DNA of 64,000 bases from an uncultured Pseudomonadota bacterium (GCA_903918375.1 CAIXED010000001.1:93311-157310), one strand, 5' to 3'; counted from the first letter of the stretch, positions 1 to 9,273 are shown. A program made the numbers and translations. The notes: a model not told the origin generated them from the sequence alone.

Positions 1-1
1 C

Positions 2-352
2 TCTGAATACATTGAATTATCAGAATCTGAATACAAACGCTTAATTGTCAAATTCTTTAACGAAGTGTTTCCTTTAGAACCTGTCGAAGTGTCTTTATTC
101 GGAACACCAAAACTAAAAAGCCAACCCGATGCCGATTTTTATGTGCTTGCTCGGCAAAAATTGGAATCAGCGATGCCACCAGAATCTCAACGTCTGAATG
201 ATTTAGCTATCAGTCGAGCCAATAGCGTTGCCAAGTATTTGATCGAAAAATGCCAAGTCAATCGCGATAGCATTTATATTTTAGCTACCGAACTGAACAC
301 GGCTGAAAACCATGAAATCATTTCGATATTGTCGCTAAATGCTAGCCCTTAA
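2..352 (+). CDS. C-terminal fragment of a DUF748-like protein (5' end outside window)
   Basis: The reading frame is open from the first bases of the window to a TAA at 350-352, so only the last ~116 residues are visible and the real start lies upstream. The final ~50 residues (PPESQRLNDLAISRANSVAKY and following) resemble the conserved end of large periplasmic DUF748 proteins, where a helix rich in LA..RA..V..YL precedes a short strand. That pattern also recalls OmpA-like peptidoglycan-binding ends, so the family call is tentative. No enzyme motif is visible. An internal GTG at 65 could be read as a start but nothing supports it. Confidence 0.5.
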   Translation, partial: SEYIELSESEYKRLIVKFFNEVFPLEPVEVSLFGTPKLKSQPDADFYVLARQKLESAMPPESQRLNDLAISRANSVAKYLIEKCQVNRDSIYILATELNTAENHEIISILSLNASP

Positions 353-437
353 TCGGTTTGTACTATAATCGCGAATAAACCTAGCCTCAGCAGTTAAACT
401 GTTGAGCATTATCGAATTTGTCATCAGGGAGAAAACA

Positions 438-884
438 ATGAAAAGCCGATTTGCACATTATTTTTCAATACTTAGCTTAGCGATTGTCTGCTTATTTGCA
501 CCAAAGATGGCATCGGCACAATCGCTAACGTCTTGCACCATGACCTACAACCTAAGTGGCTTTTCTTTTATTTATAAGCAATATGACGGCATCGGCAATA
601 TCAGCTGCAGTAATGGTGAACGCGCTCAAGTCGCTTTGGCATCAAAAAGCATAGGCTTTACACTGGGCAAATCCGAAATTCAGGGCACTGGCGTGTTTTC
701 CGAAGTTAAAAACATTAACGAGATTTATGGCAGCTATGTCGCGCTGGAAGGCCACGCAGGAGCAACCAAATCGGTAGATGGGCAAGTCTTAACTTGTGGT
801 GAAATTTCTTTAGCCTTATCCGGCAATGGTCGAGGCATCGATATTGGCGTCACGATTGGGGCGCTAACCATTTCTCGACGATAA
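438..884 (+). CDS. Small exported protein of unknown function
   Basis: 148 residues. The ATG at 438 is chosen because an AGGGAGA ribosome binding site lies just upstream and the first residues form a good Sec signal peptide: MKSRF, a hydrophobic core, then cleavage near ASAQS. An upstream start at 402 would bury that signal. The mature part is ~120 residues, glycine and serine rich, with four cysteines (in SCTMTY, SCSNGE, LTCGE) that could form periplasmic disulfides, and predicted beta strands. I do not recognise the family. It stands alone between the DUF748-like gene and rnr. Confidence 0.6.
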   Translation: MKSRFAHYFSILSLAIVCLFAPKMASAQSLTSCTMTYNLSGFSFIYKQYDGIGNISCSNGERAQVALASKSIGFTLGKSEIQGTGVFSEVKNINEIYGSYVALEGHAGATKSVDGQVLTCGEISLALSGNGRGIDIGVTIGALTISRR

Positions 885-1019
885 TATTTTTACCCTGCCT
901 TTATAGATTAACAACATGGCGTTTAAACAACTCACTAAACGCCATACTCATTTCATATCATTCTTATTGCTGTTGGATGTTAATCATCCTGACACAGCCA
1001 AAACTTTAAAAAATCATCA

Positions 1020-3353
1020 ATGACATCAAACCACGATCAGGAAACTGATTTCAAAACCCTCCAAGATCCTCACGCTCAGCGCGAAGCTGAAAAATATGAA
1101 AACCCAATTCCTAGTCGCGAATTGATTCTGCAATTAATTCAAGAAAGCGGCAAACCCTTAAGACGCCAACAAATTGCTCAACAATTTGCTTTGGAATCTG
1201 CCGACGATTTAGAAGCCCTGCGCCGCCGCTTACGAGCGATGGAACGCGATGGACAAGTGTTGTTTAACCGTCGTCAAAAATATTGCTTAGCCGAAAACCA
1301 TAACAACATTAGCGGTCGAGTTTTAGGCCATCCCGAAGGTTTTGGTTTTCTGAAACCCGATGACGGCAGCGAAGATTTATTCATCTCGCCACGCGAAATG
1401 AAAGCATTGATGCATTACGACCGAGCCAAAGTGCGAGTTTCTGGCATCGACCGTAAAGGCCGCCGCGAAGCCACCGTGGTCGAAATTCTGGAACGCAACA
1501 CCCATCAAGTGGTTGGCCGCTTTTTTGTCGAAGGCAAAGTTGCTTATGTGATGCCTGACAATAAAAAAATGGCTAAGGAAGTATTAATTGCTGCCGAAGA
1601 CACTGGCGGCGCGAAAAAAGGCCAAATTGTGGTGGTCGAAATTGTTCAACAACCGACCCAACATTGCCAACCGCTAGGCCGCGTCACCGAAGTTTTAGGC
1701 ATGCACATGGCGCCTGGCATGGAAATCGAAATGGCGATTCGTTCTTACGAACTGCCTAATGTTTGGCCTGCGCCTTTACTGAATGAAATCAAATCGCTGA
1801 CCCCAGAAGTACCGGAAGCAGCTAAACAAGGTCGTGAAGACATTCGCCATTTACCGTTGGTGACTATCGATGGCGAAGATGCTCGCGATTTTGATGATGC
1901 GGTCTACGCGCAAAAAACCGCTAAAGGCTGGAAGCTATTGGTAGCGATTGCCGATGTTTCTCACTACGTGCATGTCGATACTGCTTTAGATACCGAAGCA
2001 AAAAGCCGTAGCACCTCGGTTTACTTTCCTGAAAAAGTGATTCCGATGTTGCCAGAGATTTTGTCGAACGGTTTATGTTCGCTAAATCCACACGTTGACC
2101 GTTTATGTATGGTGTGCGAGTTATTGGTCAACGATGAAGGCATTGTCACTCGCTCGCGGTTTTTTGAAGCAGTAATGCGTTCTCATGCCCGTTTAACTTA
2201 CACCCAAGTGGCAAAAATGTTGGTGGACGGTGATCAAACACTGATCAATCAATATGCCGAATTGATGCCGCATTTAACCACCATGTATCGCTTGTATCAG
2301 ACCATGCGTCGCCAGCGTGAAGTACGTGGGGCAATGGATTTTGATACTCAAGAAACCAAGATTGTATTTGGCGAAAATCGCAAAATAGAGCAGATTGTGC
2401 CAGTAGTCCGTAACGATGCTCACAAGCTGATTGAAGAATTTATGATTACCGCCAACAATGCGGCAGCTAAGTTTTTAAATCGTAAAAAAATTCCGCGTTT
2501 ACTGCGTATCCATGACGGCCCGGGGATTGAAAAACTGCTAACGCTGAGAACCTTTTTAGGTGAATTAGGTTTGCATTTGGGCGGTGGCGACCAGCCACAT
2601 CCGCTGGATTACATGCATTTATTGGAATCGGTCAAAGATCGCCCCGATGCACATTTAATTCAAACCGTGTTGTTGCGCTCAATGTCGCAAGCCGTTTATA
2701 GCCCAGATACCAAAGGCCATTTTGGTTTAGCGCTGGATGCTTATGCTCACTTTACCTCGCCGATTCGTCGCTATCCTGATTTGCTGGTGCATCGTGCGAT
2801 TCGTCATAGCTTGCGCGGTGGCAATGCAAGCTCCTTCCGTTACTCGCCTAATGACATGGTAACGCTAGGTGAACATTGCTCAGCTAACGAACGTCGTGCT
2901 GATGAAGCAACCCGTGATGTCACTAGCTGGCTGAAATGCGAATACATGATGGATAAAATCGGTGAAGAATTTACCGGCATTATTTCCGCCGTTACCAGCT
3001 TTGGCTTTTTCGTCGAATTGCAGTCGATTTATGTTGAAGGCTTGGTACATATCGCTTCTTTGCGTCAGGATTACTTCCTGTTTGATGCGGCCAGCCATCG
3101 TTTATATGGCGAACGCACTGGGGTTCGTTATCGTTTGGGCGATAGCGTCAAAATCAAAGTGGTTCGAGTCAATTTAGACGACAAAAAAATCGATTTTGAA
3201 TTACTTGAATCGGCTAAAAAAGCCACTAAACCTGCCGCAAAAGCCAAGCCTCGCGCTAAAAAAGCCGACGAACCTAAAGCGAAAAGCAAAGCTAAACCAA
3301 AATCAAAAAAACCGGCTGCAAAAGCCAAAGCGAAAAAACCACGTAAATCATGA
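1020..3353 (+). CDS. rnr: Ribonuclease R, 3'-5' exoribonuclease
   Basis: 777 residues, within the usual range for RNase R. It degrades structured RNA processively from the 3' end in the cytoplasm and takes part in rRNA and tmRNA quality control. In order: an N-terminal winged-helix segment (~30-90), cold-shock domains (~95-240), the RNB catalytic domain with the metal-binding DARDFDDAV motif near residue 287, an S1 domain (~648-730), and a very basic Lys/Ala tail from ~732 to the end, as in RNase R but not RNase II. It overlaps rlmB by four bases (ATGA at 3350), the same rnr-rlmB pairing as in Escherichia coli. The codons of the tail are repetitive, which could make its length variable. Confidence 0.97.
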   Translation: MTSNHDQETDFKTLQDPHAQREAEKYENPIPSRELILQLIQESGKPLRRQQIAQQFALESADDLEALRRRLRAMERDGQVLFNRRQKYCLAENHNNISGRVLGHPEGFGFLKPDDGSEDLFISPREMKALMHYDRAKVRVSGIDRKGRREATVVEILERNTHQVVGRFFVEGKVAYVMPDNKKMAKEVLIAAEDTGGAKKGQIVVVEIVQQPTQHCQPLGRVTEVLGMHMAPGMEIEMAIRSYELPNVWPAPLLNEIKSLTPEVPEAAKQGREDIRHLPLVTIDGEDARDFDDAVYAQKTAKGWKLLVAIADVSHYVHVDTALDTEAKSRSTSVYFPEKVIPMLPEILSNGLCSLNPHVDRLCMVCELLVNDEGIVTRSRFFEAVMRSHARLTYTQVAKMLVDGDQTLINQYAELMPHLTTMYRLYQTMRRQREVRGAMDFDTQETKIVFGENRKIEQIVPVVRNDAHKLIEEFMITANNAAAKFLNRKKIPRLLRIHDGPGIEKLLTLRTFLGELGLHLGGGDQPHPLDYMHLLESVKDRPDAHLIQTVLLRSMSQAVYSPDTKGHFGLALDAYAHFTSPIRRYPDLLVHRAIRHSLRGGNASSFRYSPNDMVTLGEHCSANERRADEATRDVTSWLKCEYMMDKIGEEFTGIISAVTSFGFFVELQSIYVEGLVHIASLRQDYFLFDAASHRLYGERTGVRYRLGDSVKIKVVRVNLDDKKIDFELLESAKKATKPAAKAKPRAKKADEPKAKSKAKPKSKKPAAKAKAKKPRKS

Positions 3354-4102
3354 GCACCACACAATTATTTGGAATCCACGCCGTTCAAGCGGCACTGGAC
3401 TATTCCGCACAAAAAATCCAAAAAGCTTGGATTGATGGCCAACGCCAAGATGCACGCTTAAGCCAAGTGATTAATGACTTAATCGCGATTGGCATTAAGC
3501 CTGAAAAAGTTGATCGCAAAAAACTAGACAAAATGGCCGATGGCAAAAACCATCAAGGCATTGTTGCTGCAGTCGAATTACCGGCCATGCGTAGCGAAGA
3601 CCAGTTAAAACACGATGTCGAAAACTTAGAAACAACCGCGTTTTATCTAATCTTGGATCAAGTACAAGACCCGCATAATCTCGGTGCCTGTTTGCGTACC
3701 GCTGATGCGGTGGGCGCACATGGCATTATTGTCACCAAAGACAATGCCGCTGGCATTACGCCGACGGTTTGCAAAGTTGCAAGTGGCGCGGCGGAAACTG
3801 TGCCGGTTTATCAAGTCACTAATTTAGCTCGAGTTTTGCGTTGGTTAAAAGAGCAAAACATCTGGATTATGGGCGCAGCCGGTGAAGCCGAACAAACCGT
3901 GTTTGATATGAAGCTGGATATGCCGTTGGCGATTGTGATGGGTGCCGAAGGTAGCGGGATGCGCCATTTAACCCGTCAACATTGCGACTTTTTAGTGAAA
4001 ATACCGATGGCTGGGCAAGTTGAAAGCTTGAATGTCTCGGTAGCCGCAGGTGTGTTGATGTACGAAACTTTCCGGCAAAAATTACAGTTAGCGGCAAAAT
4101 GA
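3350..4102 (+). CDS. rlmB: 23S rRNA (guanosine-2'-O-)-methyltransferase RlmB
   Basis: 250 residues. SPOUT-class methyltransferase that methylates the 2'-O of G2251 (E. coli numbering) of 23S rRNA using S-adenosylmethionine. An N-terminal substrate-binding domain (LFGIHAVQAAL, residues ~4-75) is followed by the trefoil-knot domain with DQVQDPHNLGACLRTADAVG, MGAEGSGMRHLTR and SLNVSVAAGVLMYE, the three SpoU motifs. The start overlaps the rnr stop by four bases, and its own stop overlaps the next start in the same way, so the block is translationally coupled. Confidence 0.96.
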   Translation: MSTTQLFGIHAVQAALDYSAQKIQKAWIDGQRQDARLSQVINDLIAIGIKPEKVDRKKLDKMADGKNHQGIVAAVELPAMRSEDQLKHDVENLETTAFYLILDQVQDPHNLGACLRTADAVGAHGIIVTKDNAAGITPTVCKVASGAAETVPVYQVTNLARVLRWLKEQNIWIMGAAGEAEQTVFDMKLDMPLAIVMGAEGSGMRHLTRQHCDFLVKIPMAGQVESLNVSVAAGVLMYETFRQKLQLAAK

Positions 4103-4380
4103 AACGCTGGCTGTTAATGGTTTTAAGTTTAACCAGTTTCAACAGCCACGCTGAACTGAGTGGAGAAAATATTGCGCTTAATTGCTTCAATTGCCACAAC
4201 CGCAAACCAGCCGCTAATTCAGCGATTCCATCGTTAAACGGCTATAGCCGACAGCGCTTACAACAAGCCATGTTGGATTTTAAATACGACAAAACCAATG
4301 CTACTTTGATGCCGCGCATCGCCAAAGCCTATAGCGATTCGGAAATTAGTGCGGTAGCGGCTTATTTAAGTCAGCAGTAA
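4099..4380 (+). CDS. fccA: Small periplasmic c-type cytochrome, FccA-like subunit
   Basis: 93 residues with a Sec signal (MKRWLLMVLSLTSFNSHA), one haem c site CFNCH at residues 29-33 and a likely axial Met at 71 (TLMPRIA). The fold length fits a single-haem class I cytochrome. Its place directly before the flavoprotein gene, two bases away, identifies it as the cytochrome subunit of flavocytochrome c sulfide dehydrogenase, which takes electrons from the flavin and passes them on in the periplasm. Classical FccA of purple sulfur bacteria has two haems; this one has one. It overlaps rlmB by four bases, which is odd for a respiratory gene. Confidence 0.85.
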   Translation: MKRWLLMVLSLTSFNSHAELSGENIALNCFNCHNRKPAANSAIPSLNGYSRQRLQQAMLDFKYDKTNATLMPRIAKAYSDSEISAVAAYLSQQ

Positions 4381-4382
4381 TA

Positions 4383-5678
4383 ATGACCAGATTATCAAGA
4401 CGTGATTTTTTAAAAACTGGCGCGGTTTCCAGTGTCGCTTTGCTGAATGGTTGCCAGCCACTATTTGGCAAGGCAGCCAGCAAAGCCCATGTTGTAGTAG
4501 TTGGAGGCGGTTTCGGTGGCGCAACAGCGGCAAAATACATTCGATATTTTGATCCGAACATTCGAGTCACCTTAATCGAACCTAAAGCCAAATATATCAC
4601 CTGCCCTGCTAGTAATTGGCTATTTGCCGGTTTAGCGACACTGGATCAATTGAGCGTTGATTATCAAGGCTTAAAAAATTACGGCATTGAAGTGATAAGC
4701 GATACGGTGATTCAAATCAATTCAAAACAACGCAGCGTCACGCTCTCTAGCCAACAATCAATCAGCTATGATCGCTTGGTGTTATCGCCAGGCATCGATT
4801 TTCGTTGGGATACCCTGCACGGTTTCAATCAAGAATTAAGTCAACGCTTTCCACACGCTTGGCAAGCCGGGCCGCAAACTGAATTATTAAATCAGCAACT
4901 GCAAGCAATGCCGGACAATGGCACGCTGCTGATTTGCGCGCCTCCCGATCCGTATCGCTGTCCACCGGGGCCTTATGAACGCGCCAGCATGATGGCTTTT
5001 TGGCTAAAACAGCATAAACCACGCACTAAAATCATTATTCTCGATCCTAAACGCAGTTTTTCTAAACAGGCTTTATTTGAAGCCGGTTGGAAACAACATT
5101 ATGGCTATGGTAGCCCGAATAGCCTGATTGAATGGGTTAGCTTGGCCGATAATCCGTTGGTGAGTCTGGATGCCGAACGTAAAACTTTAACTACTGAATT
5201 TGGCGATCACTTCCGCGGTGATGTGCTGAACATCATTCCCCCGCAAACCGCTGGCAAAATTGCGATTGACAGCGGCTTAGGCAATAGCAGCGGTTGGTGC
5301 CCAATCCAACCAATGAGTGCCGAATCCAGCCTGTTGCCATTTATCCATGTGATTGGCGATGCAGGACATTACTCACCGATACCAAAATCGGCTTTTGCGG
5401 CTAATTCAGAAGCCAAAGTCTGTGCGCTGGCTATCGTTAATTTGTTGAATCAACAAGCTATTTCCACACCCAATTGGCTTAATACTTGTTATAGCTTAAT
5501 TACCCCAGAACACGGCATTTCGATTACCAATGGCTATCAAGTCAATGCCGAAAATGGCATTACAGCGATTAAATCAGCGGGGGGTGTCAGTCAAAAAACC
5601 GATCCAGCATCTTTGGCCCTTGAGGCTGTTTATACTCAATCGGCCTATTACAATTTGCGTTCAGATTGCTTTGATTGA
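4383..5678 (+). CDS. fccB: Flavocytochrome c sulfide dehydrogenase, flavoprotein subunit
   Basis: 431 residues. A Tat signal is visible (SRRDFLKTGAVSSVALLNG, residues 5-23). The FAD-binding Rossmann motif VVVGGGFGGATAAKY lies at 38-52. Cys74 in ITCPASNW sits where family members carry the flavin-linking cysteine; Cys193 (YRCPPGPYER) and Cys306 (GWCPIQP) are candidates for the redox disulfide. GDAGHYSPIPKSAFAAN at 325-341 is the second FAD segment. The enzyme oxidises sulfide to sulfur or polysulfide in the periplasm and reduces cytochrome c. With the FccA-like gene it gives this organism a route for sulfide detoxification or energy gain. No terminator is obvious after it. Confidence 0.88.
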   Translation: MTRLSRRDFLKTGAVSSVALLNGCQPLFGKAASKAHVVVVGGGFGGATAAKYIRYFDPNIRVTLIEPKAKYITCPASNWLFAGLATLDQLSVDYQGLKNYGIEVISDTVIQINSKQRSVTLSSQQSISYDRLVLSPGIDFRWDTLHGFNQELSQRFPHAWQAGPQTELLNQQLQAMPDNGTLLICAPPDPYRCPPGPYERASMMAFWLKQHKPRTKIIILDPKRSFSKQALFEAGWKQHYGYGSPNSLIEWVSLADNPLVSLDAERKTLTTEFGDHFRGDVLNIIPPQTAGKIAIDSGLGNSSGWCPIQPMSAESSLLPFIHVIGDAGHYSPIPKSAFAANSEAKVCALAIVNLLNQQAISTPNWLNTCYSLITPEHGISITNGYQVNAENGITAIKSAGGVSQKTDPASLALEAVYTQSAYYNLRSDCFD

Positions 5679-5721
5679 TAACAAAAACAGCTGAAAGTGA
5701 GGAATTATCTATCCAATTGTC

Positions 5722-5748
5722 TTGAAATCACCTCGCCCGTGATACAAT
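5722..5748 (+). promoter_or_regulatory. Likely sigma70 promoter for bamA with extended -10
   Basis: TTGAAA at 5722-5727 and TACAAT at 5743-5748 are separated by 15 bases, which is short, but TG at 5740-5741 makes an extended -10 (TGaTACAAT) that can compensate. It lies ~30 bases before the bamA start, so the leader would be very short. Confidence 0.5.
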
Positions 5749-5777
5749 CACAACGTTAATTTTCCTTGGTTGAGTCA

Positions 5778-8135
5778 GTGAAGAAGAAACCGCTTTTTCA
5801 AATATTATTGATGGGTATGCTGGCAAGTAGATTTGCCCAAGCCAGCAGCTTTATAGTCGAAGACATACAAGTTAGAGGCCTACAGCGCATCTCCGCTGGT
5901 ACAGTCTACAACTACCTACCTGTCAACATTGGCGAACGCTTCGCCGAGGAAAAACAAGCCGATGCTGTTAGAGCTTTATTTAACACCGGCTTCTTTAAAG
6001 ACATTACTTTAGAACGCGAAGGCGGTGTTTTAGTCATTAATGTCGTCGAACGCCCGTCGGTTGCCAAAGTAGTTATTGAAGGCAACAAGGACATCAAAAA
6101 AGAAGACCTCACCGAAGCTTTAAAGAAAATTGGCCTTGCCGAAGGTAAAGTTTATAACAAGCAAATTCTTGATAAAGTTGAACAAGAATTACGCCGCCAA
6201 TATTTCAGCCACGGTAAATACGGTTTAAAAATCACCACCGAAGTTTCTGAATTAACCCGTAATCGTGTCGGGATTGATATCAAAATTTCTGAAGGTAAAG
6301 TTGCCAAAATCAAACAAATCAATATTGTTGGCAATACCGCTTTTGAAGCCGACAAAATCAAAAAAGATTTTGAATTAAGCACCACTAATTTCTTATCGTT
6401 TTATTCCAAAGACGACCAATACTCCAAACAAAAGCTACAAGCTGACCTTGAAAAACTGCGTTCCTATTATCTTGATCGCGGTTACATCAATTTCTCAATC
6501 GAATCGACCCAAGTTGATATTACTGCCGATAAAAAAGAAATTTACATCACCATCAATGTTAAAGAAGGCGATGTTTACAATTTAGAAAAGGTCAAACTGA
6601 CCGGCGAATTGATTGTGCCGCCCGAAGATTTGGTGAAATTGGTTAAAGTCGGCCCTGGCGAAATTTTCTCGCGCAAAAACGCGACCGAAACCTCAAAAGC
6701 AATTTCCGACCGTCTTGGCGACGAAGGCTACACTTTCGCCAACGTCAATATGGTCCCAGAAATTAACGAAGCCAATAAAACAGTTGCCATGACCTTCTTT
6801 GTCGATCCTGGCAAACGAGTTTATGTGCATAGAATTAATGTTAAAGGCAATACTAAAACTCGTGACGAAGTGATTCGTCGTGAAATGCGGCAAATGGAAT
6901 CTAGCTGGGCAGCCAGTAGTAAGATTGAGCGCTCAAAAACCCGTCTTGATCGTTTAGGCTATTTTGAAGAAGTCGGAGTTGAAACGCCCCCCGTTGTGGG
7001 CACTGCTGACCAGATTGACGTTAACTACACTATCAAAGAAAAAGCCTCGGGCAATCTATCCGCAGGGGTGGGTTATTCTCAGGTACAAGGCATTATCTTT
7101 AACGCCAACGTATCGCAAGATAATATTTTTGGTACCGGTAAACGTTTAGATTTTGCCTTCAATAACAGCAGTATCTTAACCCGTTACAACTTGGGCTTTA
7201 CCGATCCTTACTACACTTTGGATGGCGTCGCCTTGGGTTATAACTTGGGTTACACCAAACGTAATGCTTATGCTGCTAACTTAGCCAGTTACAACACCAA
7301 TGTCGCTAACGCTGGGATTAACTTTGGTATTCCGCTGAATGAATTTGATCGGATTGGTTTTGATGTTGACCTAAAAAGCACAGGGGTTGAATCAACCAAC
7401 ATTTCATCGAACCGAGTTAAAAACAAAATTCTTTTTTACAATAAACAGCCTTACAATTCCAACTTTAATGAGACTGCACCAAGCGATGGAGCTAGCGCTA
7501 CATTTACAACGCTATCGACCTCAGCCGGCTGGACTCACGATACACTCGACCGAGCCACTTTCTCAACTAAAGGCGGACAACAACGTCTATCAGGTTTAAT
7601 TACCGTTCCATTTGGCGACTTGCAATACTATAAAGTCGGCTATAAACACCAACATTTCTTCCCACTTTCCAACGACTTCACTTTCCGTTTATTAGGTGAG
7701 GTTGCTCATGGTGGTGGCTATGGCAGCACATCTGAATTGCCATTCTTTGAAAACTATTATGCAGGTGGTACCGGTGACGTGCGAGGTTTCATGCAAAACA
7801 CCCTCGGTCCAAGAGATGACACAACAGGCGGTAGCTCCTATTACCGACCCTTTGGCGGCTCAACCAAAGCTATCGGTAAAGCGGAATTATTTTTCCCAGT
7901 ACCATTCCTGAGCGAAATGAAGTCAGTACGCGTTGGCACCTTCCTTGATGCAGGTACTCTAGCTACTGGCCTAAACAGCAGTGATTTGCGTAAATATTTT
8001 CGTTATTCAGCTGGACTATCCGGTGAATGGTTATCACCTTTCGGCGCACTCGCCGTCAGTGTTGCTCAACCTCTAAATTCGGAAAACACTGACAGAACTC
8101 AAGCCTTCCAATTTACCTTTGGTTCTGGATTTTAG
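5778..8135 (+). CDS. bamA: Outer membrane protein assembly factor BamA
   Basis: 785 residues from the GTG at 5778. That start gives a standard signal peptide (KKKPLFQILLMGMLASRFAQA); a TTG at 5766 is in frame but adds four residues with no better ribosome site. BamA inserts beta-barrel proteins into the outer membrane. Five POTRA repeats span ~27-420 (first one IQVRGLQRISAGTVYNYLP), followed by a 16-strand barrel with the lid-loop VRGF motif (GDVRGFMQNTLGPRD) and a C-terminal aromatic strand ending FQFTFGSGF. It precedes skp, as in most gammaproteobacteria; rseP, usually upstream, is replaced here by fccAB. Confidence 0.97.
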   Translation: MKKKPLFQILLMGMLASRFAQASSFIVEDIQVRGLQRISAGTVYNYLPVNIGERFAEEKQADAVRALFNTGFFKDITLEREGGVLVINVVERPSVAKVVIEGNKDIKKEDLTEALKKIGLAEGKVYNKQILDKVEQELRRQYFSHGKYGLKITTEVSELTRNRVGIDIKISEGKVAKIKQINIVGNTAFEADKIKKDFELSTTNFLSFYSKDDQYSKQKLQADLEKLRSYYLDRGYINFSIESTQVDITADKKEIYITINVKEGDVYNLEKVKLTGELIVPPEDLVKLVKVGPGEIFSRKNATETSKAISDRLGDEGYTFANVNMVPEINEANKTVAMTFFVDPGKRVYVHRINVKGNTKTRDEVIRREMRQMESSWAASSKIERSKTRLDRLGYFEEVGVETPPVVGTADQIDVNYTIKEKASGNLSAGVGYSQVQGIIFNANVSQDNIFGTGKRLDFAFNNSSILTRYNLGFTDPYYTLDGVALGYNLGYTKRNAYAANLASYNTNVANAGINFGIPLNEFDRIGFDVDLKSTGVESTNISSNRVKNKILFYNKQPYNSNFNETAPSDGASATFTTLSTSAGWTHDTLDRATFSTKGGQQRLSGLITVPFGDLQYYKVGYKHQHFFPLSNDFTFRLLGEVAHGGGYGSTSELPFFENYYAGGTGDVRGFMQNTLGPRDDTTGGSSYYRPFGGSTKAIGKAELFFPVPFLSEMKSVRVGTFLDAGTLATGLNSSDLRKYFRYSAGLSGEWLSPFGALAVSVAQPLNSENTDRTQAFQFTFGSGF

Positions 8136-8136
8136 T

Positions 8137-8164
8137 TTGGTATCACTGTTTTTTATCTTATAAT
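8137..8164 (+). promoter_or_regulatory. Possible promoter for skp
   Basis: TATAAT at 8159-8164 with TTGGTA at 8137-8142, 16 bases apart, immediately after the bamA stop and ~50 bases before skp. The -10 is perfect, the -35 matches four of six. It would let skp be expressed apart from bamA. Confidence 0.45.
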
Positions 8165-8220
8165 TGAACACTGCGTTTTGTCTTAAACCCCCTAAAAACT
8201 AACCCGGAGATGGTTAACTC

Positions 8221-8727
8221 ATGAAAAATAGAATTTCGTTGTTTTTAATTCTGCTATTGGCGACTACTTCAAGCTTTGCGGCTGGCGACCTGAAAATCGG
8301 TTTCGTTAACGTTGCTAAAGTATTAGAAAAAGCACCACAAGCATCAAAAGCTAAAACTCGCTTGGAATCAGAGTTTTCGCCAAGAGACAAAGCCTTGGTT
8401 TCTCAACAAAAAGAAATTAAAACTTTGGAAGACAAATTAGCTAAAGACTCAGCCGTTATGGGTGATGAAGAACGTCGTAGAATCGAAAGAGATCTTCTCG
8501 ATAAAAAACGTGATGCAGCTAGAGCGCAACAAGAGTTCAGTGAAGACTTCAACATGCGTAGAAACGAAGAGCTGGGCAACTTGCAAAAACGTATTGTTGA
8601 AGCGGTAAGAGCCTTGGCTAAAGAAGAATCTTTTGACTTATTGCTAACAGATGGCGTGATTTATGCCAACGATCACATTGATGTCACCAGCCGCGTTCAA
8701 CAAAAGCTAGAAACCTTGTCACAATAA
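8221..8727 (+). CDS. skp: Periplasmic chaperone Skp/OmpH
   Basis: 168 residues: signal peptide MKNRISLFLILLLATTSSFAA, then a short beta segment GDLKIGFVNVAKVLEKAPQA, a long charged coiled-coil region (~45-125, rich in KE/RR/DE) and a returning strand SFDLLLTDGVIYANDHIDVT. This is the Skp layout, in which trimers hold unfolded outer-membrane proteins between the Sec translocon and BamA. A GGAG lies upstream of the ATG. In E. coli lpxD follows; here a hairpin and fabZ follow. Confidence 0.93.
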   Translation: MKNRISLFLILLLATTSSFAAGDLKIGFVNVAKVLEKAPQASKAKTRLESEFSPRDKALVSQQKEIKTLEDKLAKDSAVMGDEERRRIERDLLDKKRDAARAQQEFSEDFNMRRNEELGNLQKRIVEAVRALAKEESFDLLLTDGVIYANDHIDVTSRVQQKLETLSQ

Positions 8728-8770
8728 TTCTAGCAACACCGACGATTCAGTCGGAGATAACTTCAGAACA

Positions 8771-8800
8771 AAGCAGCTTGGTATCAAACCAAGTCTGCTT
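8771..8800 (+). terminator. Stem-loop between skp and fabZ
   Basis: AAGCAG-CTTGGT (8771-8782), loop ATCAA, ACCAAG (8788-8793), one bulged T, CTGCTT (8795-8800): a 12-pair stem with one bulge. There is no strong T-run after it, so it is either a weak terminator/attenuator or an RNA-processing site separating skp from fabZ. Confidence 0.5.
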
Positions 8801-8829
8801 TGCCCTCCCAACTCTTTATACTTATCAAG

Positions 8830-9273
8830 ATGACAGGGAAACTCGATATCTTACAAATCCAAGAATACTTACCACACCGCTATCCTTTCTTATTGATTGA
8901 TCGCGTTGTCGAGTGTGAACCTGGCGTACGCTTACTGGGCTTAAAAAACGTCACCTATAACGAACCCTTTTTCCAAGGCCACTTCCCACATTTGCCAATT
9001 TTTCCTGGCGTATTGATTATGGAAGCTTTAGCTCAAGCCACAGGTTTATTAGCAGCACAAAGCGACGAAGCCTTGGGCAAAGGCATGACTTATTATCTAG
9101 CTGGCATCGATAACGCCCGCTTTAAACGCCCTGTTGTACCTGGCGACCAATTAATGCTGGAAGTTAAATGCATTAAAAACAAACGTAACATTTGGTCTTT
9201 CGACTGCGTCGCCACCGTTGAAGGCGAATTAGCAGCCAGCGCGCAGATCATGTGTGCAGCCGTGGTGAAATAA
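8830..9273 (+). CDS. fabZ: 3-hydroxyacyl-[acyl-carrier-protein] dehydratase FabZ
   Basis: 147 residues from the ATG at 8830; a TTG at 8800 is in frame but falls in the hairpin, and FabZ proteins normally begin a few residues before [13 protein letters not shown]. Hot-dog fold enzyme that dehydrates 3-hydroxyacyl-ACP in type II fatty acid synthesis, active on the long and short chains that feed lipid A. The catalytic His51 (GHFP) and Glu65 (VLIMEALAQ) are both present. Its stop codon directly abuts the lpxA start, so the two are surely co-transcribed and balance fatty acid and lipid A synthesis. Confidence 0.96.
   Translation: MTGKLDILQIQEYLPHRYPFLLIDRVVECEPGVRLLGLKNVTYNEPFFQGHFPHLPIFPGVLIMEALAQATGLLAAQSDEALGKGMTYYLAGIDNARFKRPVVPGDQLMLEVKCIKNKRNIWSFDCVATVEGELAASAQIMCAAVVK

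Noticed and set aside
2880..3364. Antisense open frames within rnr
   Set aside because: They follow the codon pattern of rnr on the other strand and show no conserved motif or start signal.
5721..5748. CTTGAAA before bamA as a sigma-32 heat-shock promoter
   Set aside because: The -10 side lacks CCCCAT; an extended -10 sigma70 reading fits better.
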